From Lojkania enalia (lineage: Eukaryota; Ascomycota; Dothideomycetes; Pleosporales): a stretch of 64,000 bases of DNA. Positions 22,974-35,392 of the stretch are shown one piece after another. The notes beneath the pieces are model-generated. The model was not told the origin of the DNA, did no database searches, and saw only the letters and a program-made list of their open reading frames with translations. The stretch is from the NCBI GenBank assembly GCA_010094045.1, contig ML986655.1, forward strand, positions 116,730-180,729, given 5' to 3'. How positions within the stretch are numbered: position 1 is the stretch's first letter; each line of letters opens with the position of its first letter. The position numbers and the translations under genes were made by a program.

Positions 22974-25054
22974 TTATAAGCCCAACTCTTTGATGAAGAT
23001 ATCCGCTGCCTTCTCCGCAATAGCTACCGCCGTGTTCATTGTATTCGCAGCAACATTGTGCGGCGGAATGCTCAGATCAGCAATCTTAAGCCCTTCAACA
23101 CCATAGACGCTCAAGTTCGAGTCCACCACGCCCTTTTCCTCGCGCGGCCCCATCTTGCAGGTTCCTAGTGAGTGCCATGTTGTCTCCACGTGCCCCCGTA
23201 GGTAGTCCTCAATAACCTTGTCATCCTCTGGTGTGTACACAATGTCTGTTACATTCGTAGGTGGTTTATCATTTAAGTGAACTAACGCGGCGCTAGAGTT
23301 GGGCGAAAACGGTGGGTGCAACATCGCGAGTTCGCCGCGGTATGTCTCCATACGGCGGAAGATCTCGCGCTGCTTCTTGTAAGCCCATACGTGTTTCTTA
23401 ATGTCCACACCTTGGGCATCCGAGAAGAAGCCAGTAGTGATGTTAGGCTTGCCGCCGCTCTCGGGTCCGCCGATATGAATGGGTCCGCGAGAGAGGGGGA
23501 TCCAGTGAATACGGACATGGCAAAGTATTGATCAGCGGGGACAAGGGAAGGATCGCCTGGGAACCTGGAGGTGGTTAGTCTTCTATAATCTTTCTTACGG
23601 CGAGCATGAGCACTTACGCGTTGATCAGAGAGCCTAGTGCAAGCGGCTTATTCGGGTCGTTCTTGTAGTCCTTGTCCCACGCCGCTTGGAAATTTGGTCC
23701 TAAGGCGGCAACTTCTGCGTCTGTTGGTCGAATCTTACACGTAATGTCCATCGCATTCCAGCCAAGAATCGGGGCATTCTCCTGAATCAATTTACCAACA
23801 TCTAACCGACCGCCGACAAGGGCATCGATGGTCTCATTCTCGTATCAGGCAGATAGATATGGGTATAATAAGAGATGGTGGTCTTGGTAGTTTTCACCAA
23901 CGCCGGGAAGGTCTACGACGACGTCGACTCCTGCCTTCTTGAGGATCTCAGGGTTACCCAGGCCGGACCTTTCGAGTACGGATGGGGTTCCGAGAGCCCC
24001 GCTGGACACAATAACCAATTTTCTTGCTCGAATAGTACGAGAGGCAGCGTCAGGGTGGACTTTGGGATTAGGCCTGTATTCAACCCCAGAGGCTCTCTTA
24101 TTGTCGAAGATAACCCGCTTTACTTGTGAGTTCACAACAACATGCAGATTTGGATAATTCCCACTCTTGATCTTGGGATGAACATATTTATAGGCTACAT
24201 CTTGCCGTGTGCCGTCGGTCCCGATGTAGCGCAAAGCGCGTTGAACGCCATTGTTGGCATCGAGGGACGCTAAGTCTTCAATCTCGGGATATCCGACTTT
24301 GCCTGCAGCCTGAATCCAATCCGACTCAGACCTATTTGCACGGTATGTCCCGCCAGAGACATTGACGGGGCCGTCGAAGCCATGGACAGCTTTCGAGCCT
24401 GGGCCGTGATACGTTTCGAGCTAACAAGACCAATTCAGTTCAGTTCCTCGCGATGACCCCATTCAGTACACACCTTTCTCAAGTAGGGTATCATATCCTC
24501 GGTTGACCAGCCGGGCACGTTCCATGCATTGAAGTCGGATCGTTGAGCTCTTGAATACATCATGAGATTTATCGACGAGCCCCCGCCGAGAGTGCCTCCA
24601 GATGGAACGATCAGCTCTCTGTCATTGAGCTGGCTCTCTTTTACTCCTTGGTAGAAGATAGTGGTATTGCTTGTTTGTATAAGGGCGCTCAGAAACAAGA
24701 CTGGATGCACGATGGTTGGCACATCAAGGTTATTAGGACCCCCTTCAATCACCAAGATGGACAGTCCTGGGTCGGCTTCGGCGAGCCTTCCGGCAACAAC
24801 ACAGCCAGCCGTTCCGCCTACGAGCAGTGAGTTAGCTATGTATGATGGATTGACAGAAACGCATGCCCACCTCCAGCAATAATCACGTCCACCTCTTGAA
24901 TCGCATCTGGGAGTGTCTCATATATATCTGCCGTTGTGATGTCACAGAGCAGTACTTGGATAAGAGCCCAAAGAAGAGTGTATCCGAGGCGGAGTGAGGA
25001 GCAACTGGAGACGGTGGAGATCGGTCCTCTTGTACAGTCCACTGGTTGTGCCAT
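22974..25054 (-). pseudogene. GMC oxidoreductase (alcohol oxidase/choline dehydrogenase type) with two lesions
   Basis: Exons 25054-24871, 24817-24474, 24420-23618 and 23564-22974 are separated by three introns of 53 nt, all with good splice sites. The protein has an N-terminal hydrophobic stretch, the ADP-binding IIAGGGTAGC, LVIEGG, the GMC signature GGTLGGGSSINLMMYSR, SSGALGTPSVLERSG and GVGENYQDH, then a C-terminal HSLGTCKMG with the usual catalytic His and N-terminal partner NVAANTMNTAVAIAEKAAD. An in-frame TGA lies at 23845-23847 (YPYLSA*YENETID) and a one-base frameshift near 23500-23506. Everything else is well preserved, so inactivation is recent or one lesion is a sequence error. Family members oxidise alcohols or sugars using FAD. 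Confidence 0.85.
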
Positions 25055-25957
25055 GGGCTATGTTAGAATAGCCTTACAATAAGGCAGCCAGGCAACGAGC
25101 TGGAGCGGCAAAGGCAGCTGTGGAGTTCAGAACCGTACGTTCGGACGTAGTAGTATTGCGTTTCTGTCAAGGCACTGAGGTGCTATGTGTCATAGTCGAT
25201 CTTCAGGATAGATTAGATGAACTACTAAAGCTAGGTTCTATGCCCCAGCAGTCAGTTTTGCAGGCATGTAGACTGGCAAAGTACCGGGAACCCAAAGAAC
25301 AATATAGAAGACCGGACCTGGCGGTGCTGAGCCATCAGGGCTGCAGGAGCGTAATCGCACGCCGTACAAGATACATACATGGGTGTTGGTGAAGCCCGCT
25401 TCGGTAGGCCCACAAGCTCCATTGAGCAGCTCGCGCCACGACGAGGGCACCCGTGCTTCAGCATGCGGCGCGCTGTTACAATCGACAGGGCTGGACAAGT
25501 TCAGGCTATTCTACGCCTCCCGCAGACCCCTGACCCGGCTCGTCGTGCGGCGCGCTGTGTGATTAGTAGAGTTTTGCTATCATGCGCGCCCACATGCGAC
25601 CCCCCGACTCTGGTGATGGTCTTGAGTGCATCAGGCCAGCAGCTCAAGCCAGCATCTATTACGTGCCTCTTCGGCAGCTTCGCCCTCTATCCCGCCACAT
25701 GTCCGTCATACTCACCCTGTTCATATCCTCAGAATCAATACAGACCCTTTGAATTTCCGGTTTAGCCCAAGCTAGGTGCGCGAGCTTGAAGACGAGAATC
25801 AAGATTACGAATCATACTCCTCTGCCATATTTGACCCCGTTCTAAGAAGCGGCTCCTCGCTATTCCACCACGACTTCAGCTTACCGACGCCACAGTACCA
25901 CCAGTACTGCAAGCCCAAGAGCAATGCCACCCCCATGTGGTGCTGGTAAAACTTCCC
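25055..25957. other. Gene-free stretch upstream of the GMC relic
   Basis: Contains the presumed promoter of the GMC gene. Overlapping ORFs of 86-128 codons on both strands at 25238-25765 have no recognisable family. Confidence 0.35.
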
Positions 25958-26212
25958 CTACCATATACTCTGTGACCAATGCAGGCAAGAGTACCCGAAC
26001 ACTTTCTCTTCCCACTCTTGCAACGGGATCTTGCCTTTCACATACTCTTCAACCTTCAAAGCATGGAAAGCTGCCTGTGTGCCGCTGAAAGCAGTGTGGG
26101 GACGGAAAAGACAGAGGGCATTACCCAAGAGCAACACCTTACCATCTTCGAATGCGGTCAGAACAATCATCAATACAACTATCAATACAACACCCATACA
26201 GTCTCCACTCAC
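25958..26212 (-). pseudogene. C-terminal fragment of an FAD-dependent monooxygenase
   Basis: On the minus strand the frame reads EDGKVLLLGNALCLFRPHTA followed by QAAFHALKVEE and IPLQEWEEKVFGY. This matches the GD-motif region (usually GDAxxxxRPH) and C-terminal helix of aromatic-ring FAD monooxygenases. The conserved Asp of the GD motif is Asn here (GN). The N-terminal two thirds cannot be found upstream, and the frame is closed by stops. It is a remnant, and it cannot be the tail of the 16.6-kb fragment because the order of the two pieces is wrong for one gene. Confidence 0.6.
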
Positions 26213-28046
26213 TTTTGCTTACAGCTCTATATCCAATTTCGTAGCCATTATGATTCCCATTGTGCATGGACGAGTGGTTCACAAACCATACTGTTGAATG
26301 TATAAAACGCTACGTATCACAAACATAATCCCTAGGCCCCACAGTCAGGATGCGGAATTAGCGAGTGGTTGCCCAATCAGGTGTTTGCAATGTAACAAGA
26401 ATGATCAGAACCTGTTCATTCCGCAATCCACAACGCATACTGCACTGACTTATACCAATGAAAGTTTGCACAGCGCCTTTTCGGAAGCTATTCTAATCAA
26501 CATCATTAGACCATCGCCCCACTATATTGATTCAATAAGCAAGGCTATCGAAACGTCATGATCTTTCTCTTCCCCATGCCAAACGTCTACATCTACTCGA
26601 TCCTATGCCAACAGCCTTGCGCCGTCTTTGCAAAAGAGAGCCGGTCGCTGAAACGAATATGCAATCTACGATTTAGCGCCCCGTATCCGTTGCATTCCAG
26701 ACTACTTATCCACAGGACTATTTAGAGAAGCTTGCTTCTGTTCTACCAACAATGGGCACACTACAACCATCATGCAGCACATAGGCCCGTACAAGATCAT
26801 ATTCCCATCTACCGTATCCCAGCCTTAGCCCCAATTTGCATTCCATCACGCTCAAAACTCCAGCTTACGTACAAGCTTCATCGACATCATCAGCATCTAC
26901 AACGCGCCTAGAAAGCACCATTTCCGCAACCTTTGAGTAGGAGCCCGATCCCGCATTTCCTGCCGTCGTCCGTGATACCATAGCATCGCACTCCTCAATT
27001 CTGCCACCCTTTACAGTCATCTTGGTTTATCTCCGCACGTAGCAAGCACGTGCACGCCGGCAACGAGCCAGCGCAAGCGAAGATACCTCTGGAGGCATGA
27101 ATCCGTGTTCAGGCTCCGTGATGCCGAGACCCTCGTAAAAACTTGTCTTCATGATGGTGTTTATTCATGGGTTGGGCCGTGGGATTGGGGGACGCGAAGC
27201 GAATTGATTAGTCCTAGGCATTGATCTGCGGCGCATAGATGTGGACGAATGGCTGGTCTAACATTGGGTTAGGAATTTACGAGCATTCGTATCTGGCGCA
27301 TCATGCCCTATTTCAGTAGTCGGCTACGCGTGTGTGGGAGGAGAAGAATATAACGAGCCACTAGCCTTGGTCCATGGAAATCTAGATGTTCAAGCAAGGC
27401 AGTGGAGCCGGCTATCAAGAATTTCAAAAACCCCATAGATGCAATTTTTCTATAGTTCCTCCTCGAGGTCGGGCAAAAACGGCCAGCCAGAGAGACAACT
27501 TTCCATCCTCTTTACTCAATGGGACAAGAGTATGATGATGAAAAGGACTGTGAGGGAGAAGGCCGTATTTATGCTATATCGAAATGGAAAGTTTTTATTT
27601 TTTAATTTTATTTTATTTTTTTTTTTTTCCAAAGCACAGAACGGTCGGAACATGATATCCAACAAGTTTTACTTCAATCACGAAAAATCACGTATTGATT
27701 CAATTGAAGGCTGAAATTTTTGGCATTCATGCTTATCAAGAAGATCCCCCTTTCCTAATCTTCGTCTCAACAATCCCGCCACAGCTCTACCTTTTTAAAG
27801 ATTCCCAAAATACTCCAAGATGAGCTAAGCTAATCGCATAAAGTATCACGTTAACACCGTGGTCCCTATGTAGAGCGGTGGCAGAGGTGACTGGGTCAGA
27901 GAAAGTTGCGAAGCGAAAATCCCTGACATGTAAAAGAAAATACGTATCACGTTACTATGCTAGTCTAGAGCTAGGTAGGAGTCTAGACAAGCACGGCAGA
28001 GGTGACTAGGAACAAGACCGCTTAACGACTAGTGGTGTTGGATCAT
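26213..28046. other. Gene-free stretch with coding-like debris
   Basis: About 1.8 kb without an intact gene. Minus-strand text near 26880-27150 looks coding (for example CDAMVSRTTAGNAGSGSYSK) but is short, broken and unassigned. T-rich runs occur at 27595-27630. The last part is the 3' flank of the cystathionine beta-lyase gene. Confidence 0.4.
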
Positions 28047-29545
28047 TTATTCGGAGGGTGTAGGAGCGGCGTTCGAGCCCGCACCGGACTCAGAACTCTC
28101 GCCAACGACTTGGCTTGAGCCGAGTGCTGTGAAACCATCCGGAGCGATGTTAACAGCACCGGCTTGAACGAGCTACACCATGTCAGCAAATGATTCCCGG
28201 AAGATGTTCAAAAAGAGAAAATAACTTACTGCGCGGCTCAGATCATCAATTAAGTCTTCCGCGTCCTCGATACCAACGCACAGTCTGATTATATCCTCAG
28301 GCATCTGCCTCTCCCTCCTCGTCTTTTCATCTATGCTAGCATGGCTCATGCGGCAAGGCATGCTGATCAATGAGTTTACGCATCCAAAACTGACCGAAAT
28401 AGCCCATAGCCTTGCAGACTCGACAATACGTTCTGATACGTTGATGTCGCCAGTCTCGAAAGAGAGGACGGCGCCGGCGCCCCGAGCCATGCTCCAGTGC
28501 AAATCGTACTGAGGGTGTGACTTCAGACCAGGGTAGCGGACTTTGAAGCCGTGGGATTCGAGGAACTCGGCAATTCGCTGGGCGTTTGCTTGCTGCTTCT
28601 CCATGCGCACGCCCAGTGTCTTGACGCCTCTTAGCAGGAGCCACGAGTCAAACGGCGAAAGACCACACCCTGAAGCATTAATTGTGAAGTAAAGCCTTTC
28701 GCTTAGTGCAGGCTCATTTACGGCGATTACGCCGGCCATCAAATCATGGTGGCCAGAGAGGTATTTCGTACCGGATTCGTAGACGATGTCGGCACCGAGA
28801 TCGAGCGGGTTCTGAAGGAGCGGGGAGAGCATCGTGTTGTCGACGGCGACAACCGCAGAGGGGTTTGTCTGGTGCGCGATGGAGGCGATTGTGGGTATGT
28901 CGACGATTTTGATCAAAGGGTTTGTGGGCGTCTCGAGGAGCACCATGGTAGTCTTGCTGTTGATAACGTCCCGTACACTCTCCGGGTTTGTAGTATCTAC
29001 ATGATGTACGATGATGCCGCCATGCGTAGAAAGATACTTGAGCAACCTATTAGTCCCGCCGTATAGATCGTCTCCGGTTACGACTTCGTCACCGGGTCGC
29101 AGTAGTCTGGTAATGACGTCCAGACAACCCATTCCCGAGGAAACAACGAGGGCGCGATTTGCATTCATGATCTTCGCAAGGTGCCGCTCAAGATGAGTGC
29201 GTGTAGGGTTCCCGGACCGCGTGTAGTCATACTCTTGGGCGCCGCCGCTGGCCGAGGGTTGTTTGAAGGTGGCCGACTGTGGCACGTTAGACCCGACATT
29301 CCAAGATTCTTTGGAATGTGTAAGGATAATGGTACCTGGTATATAGGCACACTGCTGGCATTATACTGGTCATTGCCCTCAGTGTACACCAGCTCAGTCA
29401 TCAGGTTGTATTTCCTGCCATTGCGAGGTGTGCTCGGTGCTGGCGACGGGGGAAGATCATGCCCATCGATGTCTTTGGTGGTAAACACATTTCCAACGCC
29501 ATTCGGCTTTCCCTTGGAGATCTCCAAGGCTGGTGAGCCAGACAT
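28047..29545 (-). CDS. STR3: Cystathionine beta-lyase (PLP-dependent)
   Basis: Exons 29545-29336, 29276-28230 and 28172-28047 encode 460 residues; introns are 59 and 57 nt. The enzyme cleaves cystathionine to homocysteine, pyruvate and ammonia in methionine synthesis. It belongs to the Cys/Met-metabolism PLP family: YDYTRSGNPTR, SSGMGCLD, GDDLYGGTNR, LLETPTNPL, and ESGTKYLSGHHD with the PLP-binding Lys near 241. The C-terminal SVSFGCVNSLISMPCRMSHA and LCVGIEDAEDLIDDL are typical of the fungal enzyme, not of cystathionine gamma-synthase. The start at 29545 (ATGTCTGG) is the first ATG, and upstream extension uses only GTG. Related PLP lyases of this family remain an alternative. Confidence 0.92.
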
Positions 29546-30200
29546 CTTGCCTCGTCGTTGTTCGGAAAGCCGAGGTTGAAAAATCGCTCTACGAATGTGC
29601 ACGTCGAGGCAAATCCAGTTCTCTGTTAAAGAGCACGGCAGCTAGGTGCTATGGGGACTGGGGCGGCAATGGAAAAGAAAGACAGCGGGGAGCAACGAAA
29701 ACAGCGAATGGTCATCCGTGAGGGTTTTCTGCAGCGCACACTGAAACGGTCGTGGCTATGACTGGGCAACGAGAGTGTCCTCTCCACGCGGGGGACCACG
29801 CTAACGATGACACCATCCCGAGGTAAAGCCGGTGAAGGAGAAAATGTCCGAGATCGGCTCGCGACACAGCTATCCCGTCACTTCGCTTCCGCCAACTCGT
29901 GGAACAATGGCACTCTACAACTGTGCGCGGATAACAGTAAATTTTTGACTACCTAATTACGGGTATTTGGCCCATCCATCCCGTCTCGTGCCTTCGATCC
30001 ATGTCCAAGGGAAACCAAACCATTGTCATCATCCAGATCGTGCGCCATGCTAGCTACCATCCTGAAAATGAACTGCCGTGATTTCAATATACCCGTGAAT
30101 TACGATCCTAGCACGAACACATAATCATGTCGCACAAGTGAAATGATAAAATACAGCGCCGAATCAAAAGCGAATCCGCCAAAGTAGCATTATACCCGCC
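29546..30200. promoter_or_regulatory. Promoter region of the cystathionine beta-lyase gene
   Basis: 655 bp between the 3' end of the WD-repeat gene and the start of the lyase gene, both on the minus strand. No individual site is convincing. Confidence 0.4.
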
Positions 30201-32486
30201 TCAGCGAGGGGTAATAGCTGGAAAGCCCTTCCGTTCGTGCAAATTGATGCGGAATTCGAATATTCCTTCTTCGCTTCCGCAATATAGCGTGCGGCCGTCC
30301 TGGCTCATGGCAAGACCTGCGGTCCGCACCCCGTTTGCGGGGTCGTGGGAGCGGCTGGTGCGCCGGCCTAGGTACGCCGAACTCATGCCTGCGAGACTGT
30401 AAGGCTCAAGGCCACTGCTTCCGGGCATCTCCCGGACGTTCCGAAGACGCTCACGCATTTGAGTCAGTTGGCGGAGACGGCGAAGTTCCGCGCGAAGTTC
30501 GGGTGCAGCTGAGGAACGGACGTTGTCTGCGGCTCTGGCGTTACGGGCCAGGGCCTCTTCGATTGTACGCCATGCGTCATCTGTCGATGAGATAATCTGA
30601 GCATCTACGCGGCGGGCGTGGGCCGGAATTGGGTTGGGCGATCTAGTAGTAATTGTATCCGTGATATTGCTGTTTGCTTCGCTATTGCTGTTGCTGTTGC
30701 TGCCGCTGCCTTCATTCGATATCACGACAGATGTCTGGCGACGAGGCGATGCGCGCTCCTGCAGCTGATTTAGTTGGTTCAACTGGCGGTTGCTATCCGA
30801 TATAAACTCAGCGAGCGTCTCGGTCATGTTGCGTCTGGCAGTAGCCTCTCTAGCAGCCGCCTCTCTTACGGCAGCTTCTCGTTCTCTAATTATGCTGTCA
30901 CTACGCAGGCTCCTAAAGAGCTCTGAGGAGGTAGTGCCGTACCGTCTCCCATCGGCGGTCGCCGAAGTGACATAATTGATACTTCGAGGTGTAAGTCCAG
31001 GCTCGCGGCCTTCTTCTCGTTGCCTAGTGGTTCGAAGGGCTTCAAGAACCTGACGTTCGTGGGCTGTCAAGCCATGTGGGTCATCGTCGGATTCGACTAC
31101 TCCAAGCTGCCGATTCACTCTCCGGCGTTGCGATGAGTCTTCGATATAATCGTTTGCAAAGCTTACAGCAGCGGCGATTCCTTCAGAGTCAAGGGCACGA
31201 CGATATCTTCGAATAAAATCCGCCTCCCGTCGCAAATCACGCAAATCTGGGCTCAACTCCAAGTCAAAGTCCGCAATCTCAACCTTCTCCAAGTCGTCCT
31301 CTTTTGGGTCCAGAGTAAGGACTTGCTTGACCTTGAACCCGGAGCGGATATCAGCTACGCAAACCCGTGCCTGGTCCTCACTCCAGATGAGAAAGTCCCA
31401 AGGCGCAGGCGAAAATTGCATCGTTCTTACCGCACCAGGCCCATAGGCAACATCAGGTCTGGTGGAGCTTATAATGTGTAGAATAGCATCCTCGCCATAC
31501 TCACATCTCACCAATAATTCGACATCGAACACGGTAATGTACCCACATTCGGAGCCAACTGCACACATACGCCCTGACGCTGACCAAGCCGTTGTGAAGT
31601 AGCCTTCAATCTGCGAGCCCTTTGGTACGTAAAGACGCACCTTTGCGAAAAGAGACCACTCTGGAGGTATTGATTGGATACGCCCTTCAGGTGTCTTCAT
31701 GGTGCTTGGCTTTGGTTTCTTGACACGTTCAAAGAAGAATGCATAGTTCTGGTCTCCCACAGCGACCAAGAGCCGCCCGTCGGGTGATATCGTGGCATGG
31801 TTCATAGCGAATGGAAGATCCAGTACGGTAACCTCCAGATTTTGTGTCAGGGAGTAGATGCGGACGGTTTTGTCATTGTTCGTGAGAATCGCCACCACTT
31901 CGTCTTCGCCGTCTCCCTCGGCCGGAAACTTGTATATAGAGATTGAATTTACAATGTCCTCTCCAATCTTCTCAAATTGGACTTGGTGCGCGGCGCCTAG
32001 AAGCGGTGGTCGTGGCAAGGGCGTGCGGTTTGCAATATCTAGGGGCAGTAAGGCATCAACGTCGGCGGGGTCCGCAGGGGGGAATCCGGCAACCTTGATG
32101 GCGGCAAAGTTGCCGTCGTCTGCTCCACCGATGCAGACATAACCGTGGCCGGAAGCTGTACAGCGGGCCTCCCACGGAAGGGTCGTCACATGCGCTTGTG
32201 TTCGTGTAGCTGCATTGAGGCAGTAGACGTCGGAACCGCTGGCGTAGTAGATTAGGTCTTGCTCCGGTGAGCTAACAAAGTGGCGCAATTGATAGTGTCT
32301 AGAGCTATCAGTTGCTGGGCGTCTTCGCTCTTGCAACGGCGAGAACTCACGCAATAGGTATCTTCAGCGGGTAGTAGGCTTTGGAGGGTAACACAAAGGC
32401 GTCCGTCTCGCGAGTCCTACACACGTCAGTTGGCGGCTGCTCTAACGCTTCGTCAAGGTGACAAACAGGAAGTCATCGACAGCCAT
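30201..32486 (-). CDS. WD40-like beta-propeller protein (DUF2415 type)
   Basis: Exons 32486-32467 (20 nt), 32416-32351 and 32298-30201 give 727 residues. The tiny first exon encodes MAVDDFL and splices in phase 2 to TRETDAFVLPSKAYYPLKIP. This is a start conserved in my recollection of the fungal family. Residues about 30-390 form propeller-like repeats (YYASGSDVYCLN, LPWEARCTASGHGYVCIGG, NDKTVRIYSL, MNHATISPDGRLLVAVGDQ, CAVGSECGYITVFDVE). The C-terminal half is Arg/Glu/Ser-rich with coiled-coil potential, and a last propeller-like strand (LAMSQDGRTLYCGSEEGIFEF) closes the chain. Molecular function is unknown; such proteins usually act as scaffolds. It shares its promoter with the divergent mtHsp70 gene. 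Confidence 0.82.
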
Positions 32487-33253
32487 GCTTCGCAATCAGC
32501 TCGGCTACGGGCTCATGTCCTGGTAGCGGTCGACACGGCCGGGGAGGTGGACCGGAGCACGACGAGCGCAAGGCAATACGTCAGACACTGGGGACAAGGC
32601 GGTGCGCGGGGAGCACTGGAAGCCAGGCAGCGTACCTAGAAGGAGCACAATGAAGGAGACGCAAAAGACAGCGAGCAAGGCGAATTCAAGTAAGCGATGA
32701 TAAGTGCGCTCAACCTGAGAGAGGATCAGTCGAGGCGTAACGTCTCCTCTCCACCGCGGGTACTTTTACTGTTCAGGTCCGCAGTTGGTCCTAGATCACC
32801 TTTCGCGGGCGACCACGTGAGCCACCGCATGCGCCAAGCAATGAACATTGCAGTGGAGGGCAGAGCAAATAGGAACGACCACAAATGAAATGTACGCCTG
32901 CCAACAGTCTAGATATCTACCCCAAGTGGCTCTGATCAATTCCGGCATTACAAAGGCATCTCTATCTGGTCTGCTCAGTGCTCAATGGACGGCGGTCTGG
33001 GGATTTATGCTTGGCGCTTGACGCTTGGCAAGCCGCTTCAACTTCGGCGCCGCTCGGCCTCGGCAAATCCCGTGGCGGCCTCTAGAAATTTCTCTCGTCA
33101 CTTCTCCTGTCAAAGCTCCATCCGAACTTTTCCATCATAAACATCATCACCACCACCACCTCGTTGCCCATCCATCTGCCTCCAGCCTTCCTTTTCCCCC
33201 GTTTCTTGCATCTCCATTGAGCAAGGCCCTTCCTTTTTCAGATACCCGCAGAC
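32487..33253. promoter_or_regulatory. Divergent promoter, WD-repeat gene and mtHsp70
   Basis: A 767-bp intergenic region between two outward-reading starts. The mtHsp70-proximal part has CT-rich and CAT/CAC-rich leader sequence near 33133-33250. A heat-shock-element-like GAAnnTTC lies at 33085-33092. Confidence 0.5.
33085..33092. promoter_or_regulatory. Candidate heat-shock element
   Basis: GAAATTTC matches the nGAAnnTTCn core bound by Hsf1, 162 bp upstream of the mtHsp70 ATG. Only one inverted pair is clear, whereas a functional element usually has three pentamers, so this is tentative. Confidence 0.3.
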
Positions 33254-35392
33254 ATGTTGTCCTCAAGAATATCGCGAACCGTAAGTATCGCGTGCCCCAG
33301 TAAGCTCGGGGCTCGACGACTGACACCATCGCAGTTTTTGCCGCGGGCAACCTCAGCTGTCCGACGCGCTCCAGCCATCAGGTCCCCCTTCGGCTCATCG
33401 TTCGTGCGGGGGTATGCTGAGAGCTCCGACGAGAAGGTCAAGGGCGCCGTCATTGGTATCGATCTGGGCACCACCAACTCTGCCGTTGCTGTGATGGAGG
33501 GCAAGACGCCGCGCATTATCGAGAACGCAGAAGGTACATTATCACTCACGGCTTCCCTTTTTCACTCAATGGCACGGTACTAACTGATCCCTCCAGGTAC
33601 CCGGACAACACCATCCGTTGTCGGCTTCACCAAAGAGGGTGAGCGTCTGGTCGGTATCGCCGCCAAGCGCCAGGCCGTCGTCAACCCAGAGAACACACTC
33701 TTCGCCACAAAGCGTCTCATCGGACGCAAATTCACCGACCCCGAGGTCCAGCGTGACATCCAGCAGGTGCCATACAAGATTGTCCAGCACTCCAATGGTG
33801 ATGCATGGGTGGAGGCTCAGGGTACCAAGTATTCTCCCTCCCAGATTGGTGGCTTCGTCCTCGGAAAGATGAAGGAGACCGCCGAGTCCTTCATGGGCAA
33901 AAATGCTAAGAATGCCGTCGTCACTGTCCCTGCCTACTTCAACGACTCCCAGCGCCAGGCTACCAAGGACGCCGGCCAGATTGCTGGTCTCAATGTCCTT
34001 CGGGTCGTCAATGAGCCTACCGCTGCCGCTCTTGCCTACGGCCTCGACAAACAGACTGACGCCATCATTGCTGTCTATGATCTCGGAGGCGGAACTTTCG
34101 ATATCTCTATCCTCGAGATCCAGAACGGTGTTTTCGAGGTCAAGTCTACCAATGGTGACACTCACCTCGGTGGTGAGGACTTCGATATCACCCTCGTCCG
34201 ACACCTCGTCCAGCAGTTCAAGAAGGAGCAGGGCATTGATCTCAACGGCGACCGCATGGCTATCCAGCGCATCCGCGAAGCTGCTGAGAAGGCCAAGATT
34301 GAGCTTTCATCCTCCCTCCAAACTGACATCAATCTTCCCTTCATCACCGCTGATGCGTCTGGCCCGAAGCATATCAATTCCAAGATGACTCGTGCTCAGC
34401 TCGAGAAATTAGTTGACCCTTTGATCTCGAAGACTGTCGAGCCCGTGCGCAAGGCCTTGAAGGATGCTAATCTCCAGGCTAAGGATATTAAGGAGGTCAT
34501 CCTCGTTGGTGGTATGACCCGTATGCCTAAGGTCACCGAATCCGTAAAGAGCATTTTCGGCCGTGACCCCGCCAAGTCGGTTAACCCCGATGAGGCTGTT
34601 GCTATGGGTGCCGCCATCCAGGGTGCTGTCCTTGCTGGTGATGTTACCGATGTCCTACTGCTTGATGTAACTCCCCTTTCTCTCGGTATCGAGACCCTTG
34701 GAGGTGTCTTCACCCGTCTGATCAATCGAAATACCACCATCCCAACCAAGAAGTCCCAGGTCTTTTCCACAGCTGCCGACTTCCAGAGCGCCGTCGAGAT
34801 CAAGGTCTACCAGGGCGAGCGTGAGCTTGTCCGCGATAACAAGCTCTTGGGTAACTTCCAACTTGTTGGTATTCCACCGGCGCACCGTGGTGTTCCTCAG
34901 ATTGAGGTCACCTTCGACATTGATGCTGATTCCATTGTTCACGTCCACGCCAAGGACAAGTCCACCAACAAGGACCAGTCCATTACCATTGCTTCCGGAT
35001 CCGGTCTTTCCGACCAGGAGATCCAGAACATGGTCGACGATGCCGAACGCTACCAGGAGTCTGATAAGGAGCGTAAGAACGCCATTGAAGCTGCCAATCG
35101 CGCCGACAGTGTTGTCAATGACACCGAGAAGGCCTTGAAGGAATTTGAGGACCGCCTTGACAAGGCCGAGGCTGACAAGATCAAGGAGAAGATTGCGGGT
35201 CTCCGCGAATTCATCTCTCAGAGCCAGGCTGGCGAGGGTACCACCACCGCTGCCGAGATCAAAGAAAAGACCGACGAGCTCCAGAGTGCCAGCTTGACCC
35301 TGTTCGACCAGATGCACAAGGCCCGTAATGAGTCCAACAACCAGCAGCAGGAGCAACAGCAGCAACCTGGTGAGGGCGAAAAGAAGGAGTAA
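33254..35392 (+). CDS. SSC1: Mitochondrial Hsp70 chaperone
   Basis: Exons 33254-33280, 33335-33533 and 33597-35392 encode 673 residues, the usual length for Ssc1. The matrix Hsp70 drives import through the TIM23 channel and folds imported proteins with Mge1 and Mdj1. Residues 1-about 45 are a mitochondrial presequence rich in Arg and Ser ([20 protein letters not shown]). The nucleotide-binding domain shows [55 protein letters not shown] and a [12 protein letters not shown] segment. The substrate-binding domain follows ([17 protein letters not shown]), and the C-terminal lid ends in a Gln-rich tail. The GTTPSVV-type region reads [12 protein letters not shown]. Introns are 54 and 63 nt. Codon use is strongly biased to C-ending codons, as in highly expressed genes. 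Confidence 0.97.

Noticed and set aside
26880..27150. Coding-like minus-strand text with Ser/Gly-rich segment
   Set aside because: Too short and broken, and I could not assign it to a family with confidence.
27439..27714. 91-codon ORF rich in Phe and Lys
   Set aside because: It is produced by T-rich runs at 27595-27630. No family.
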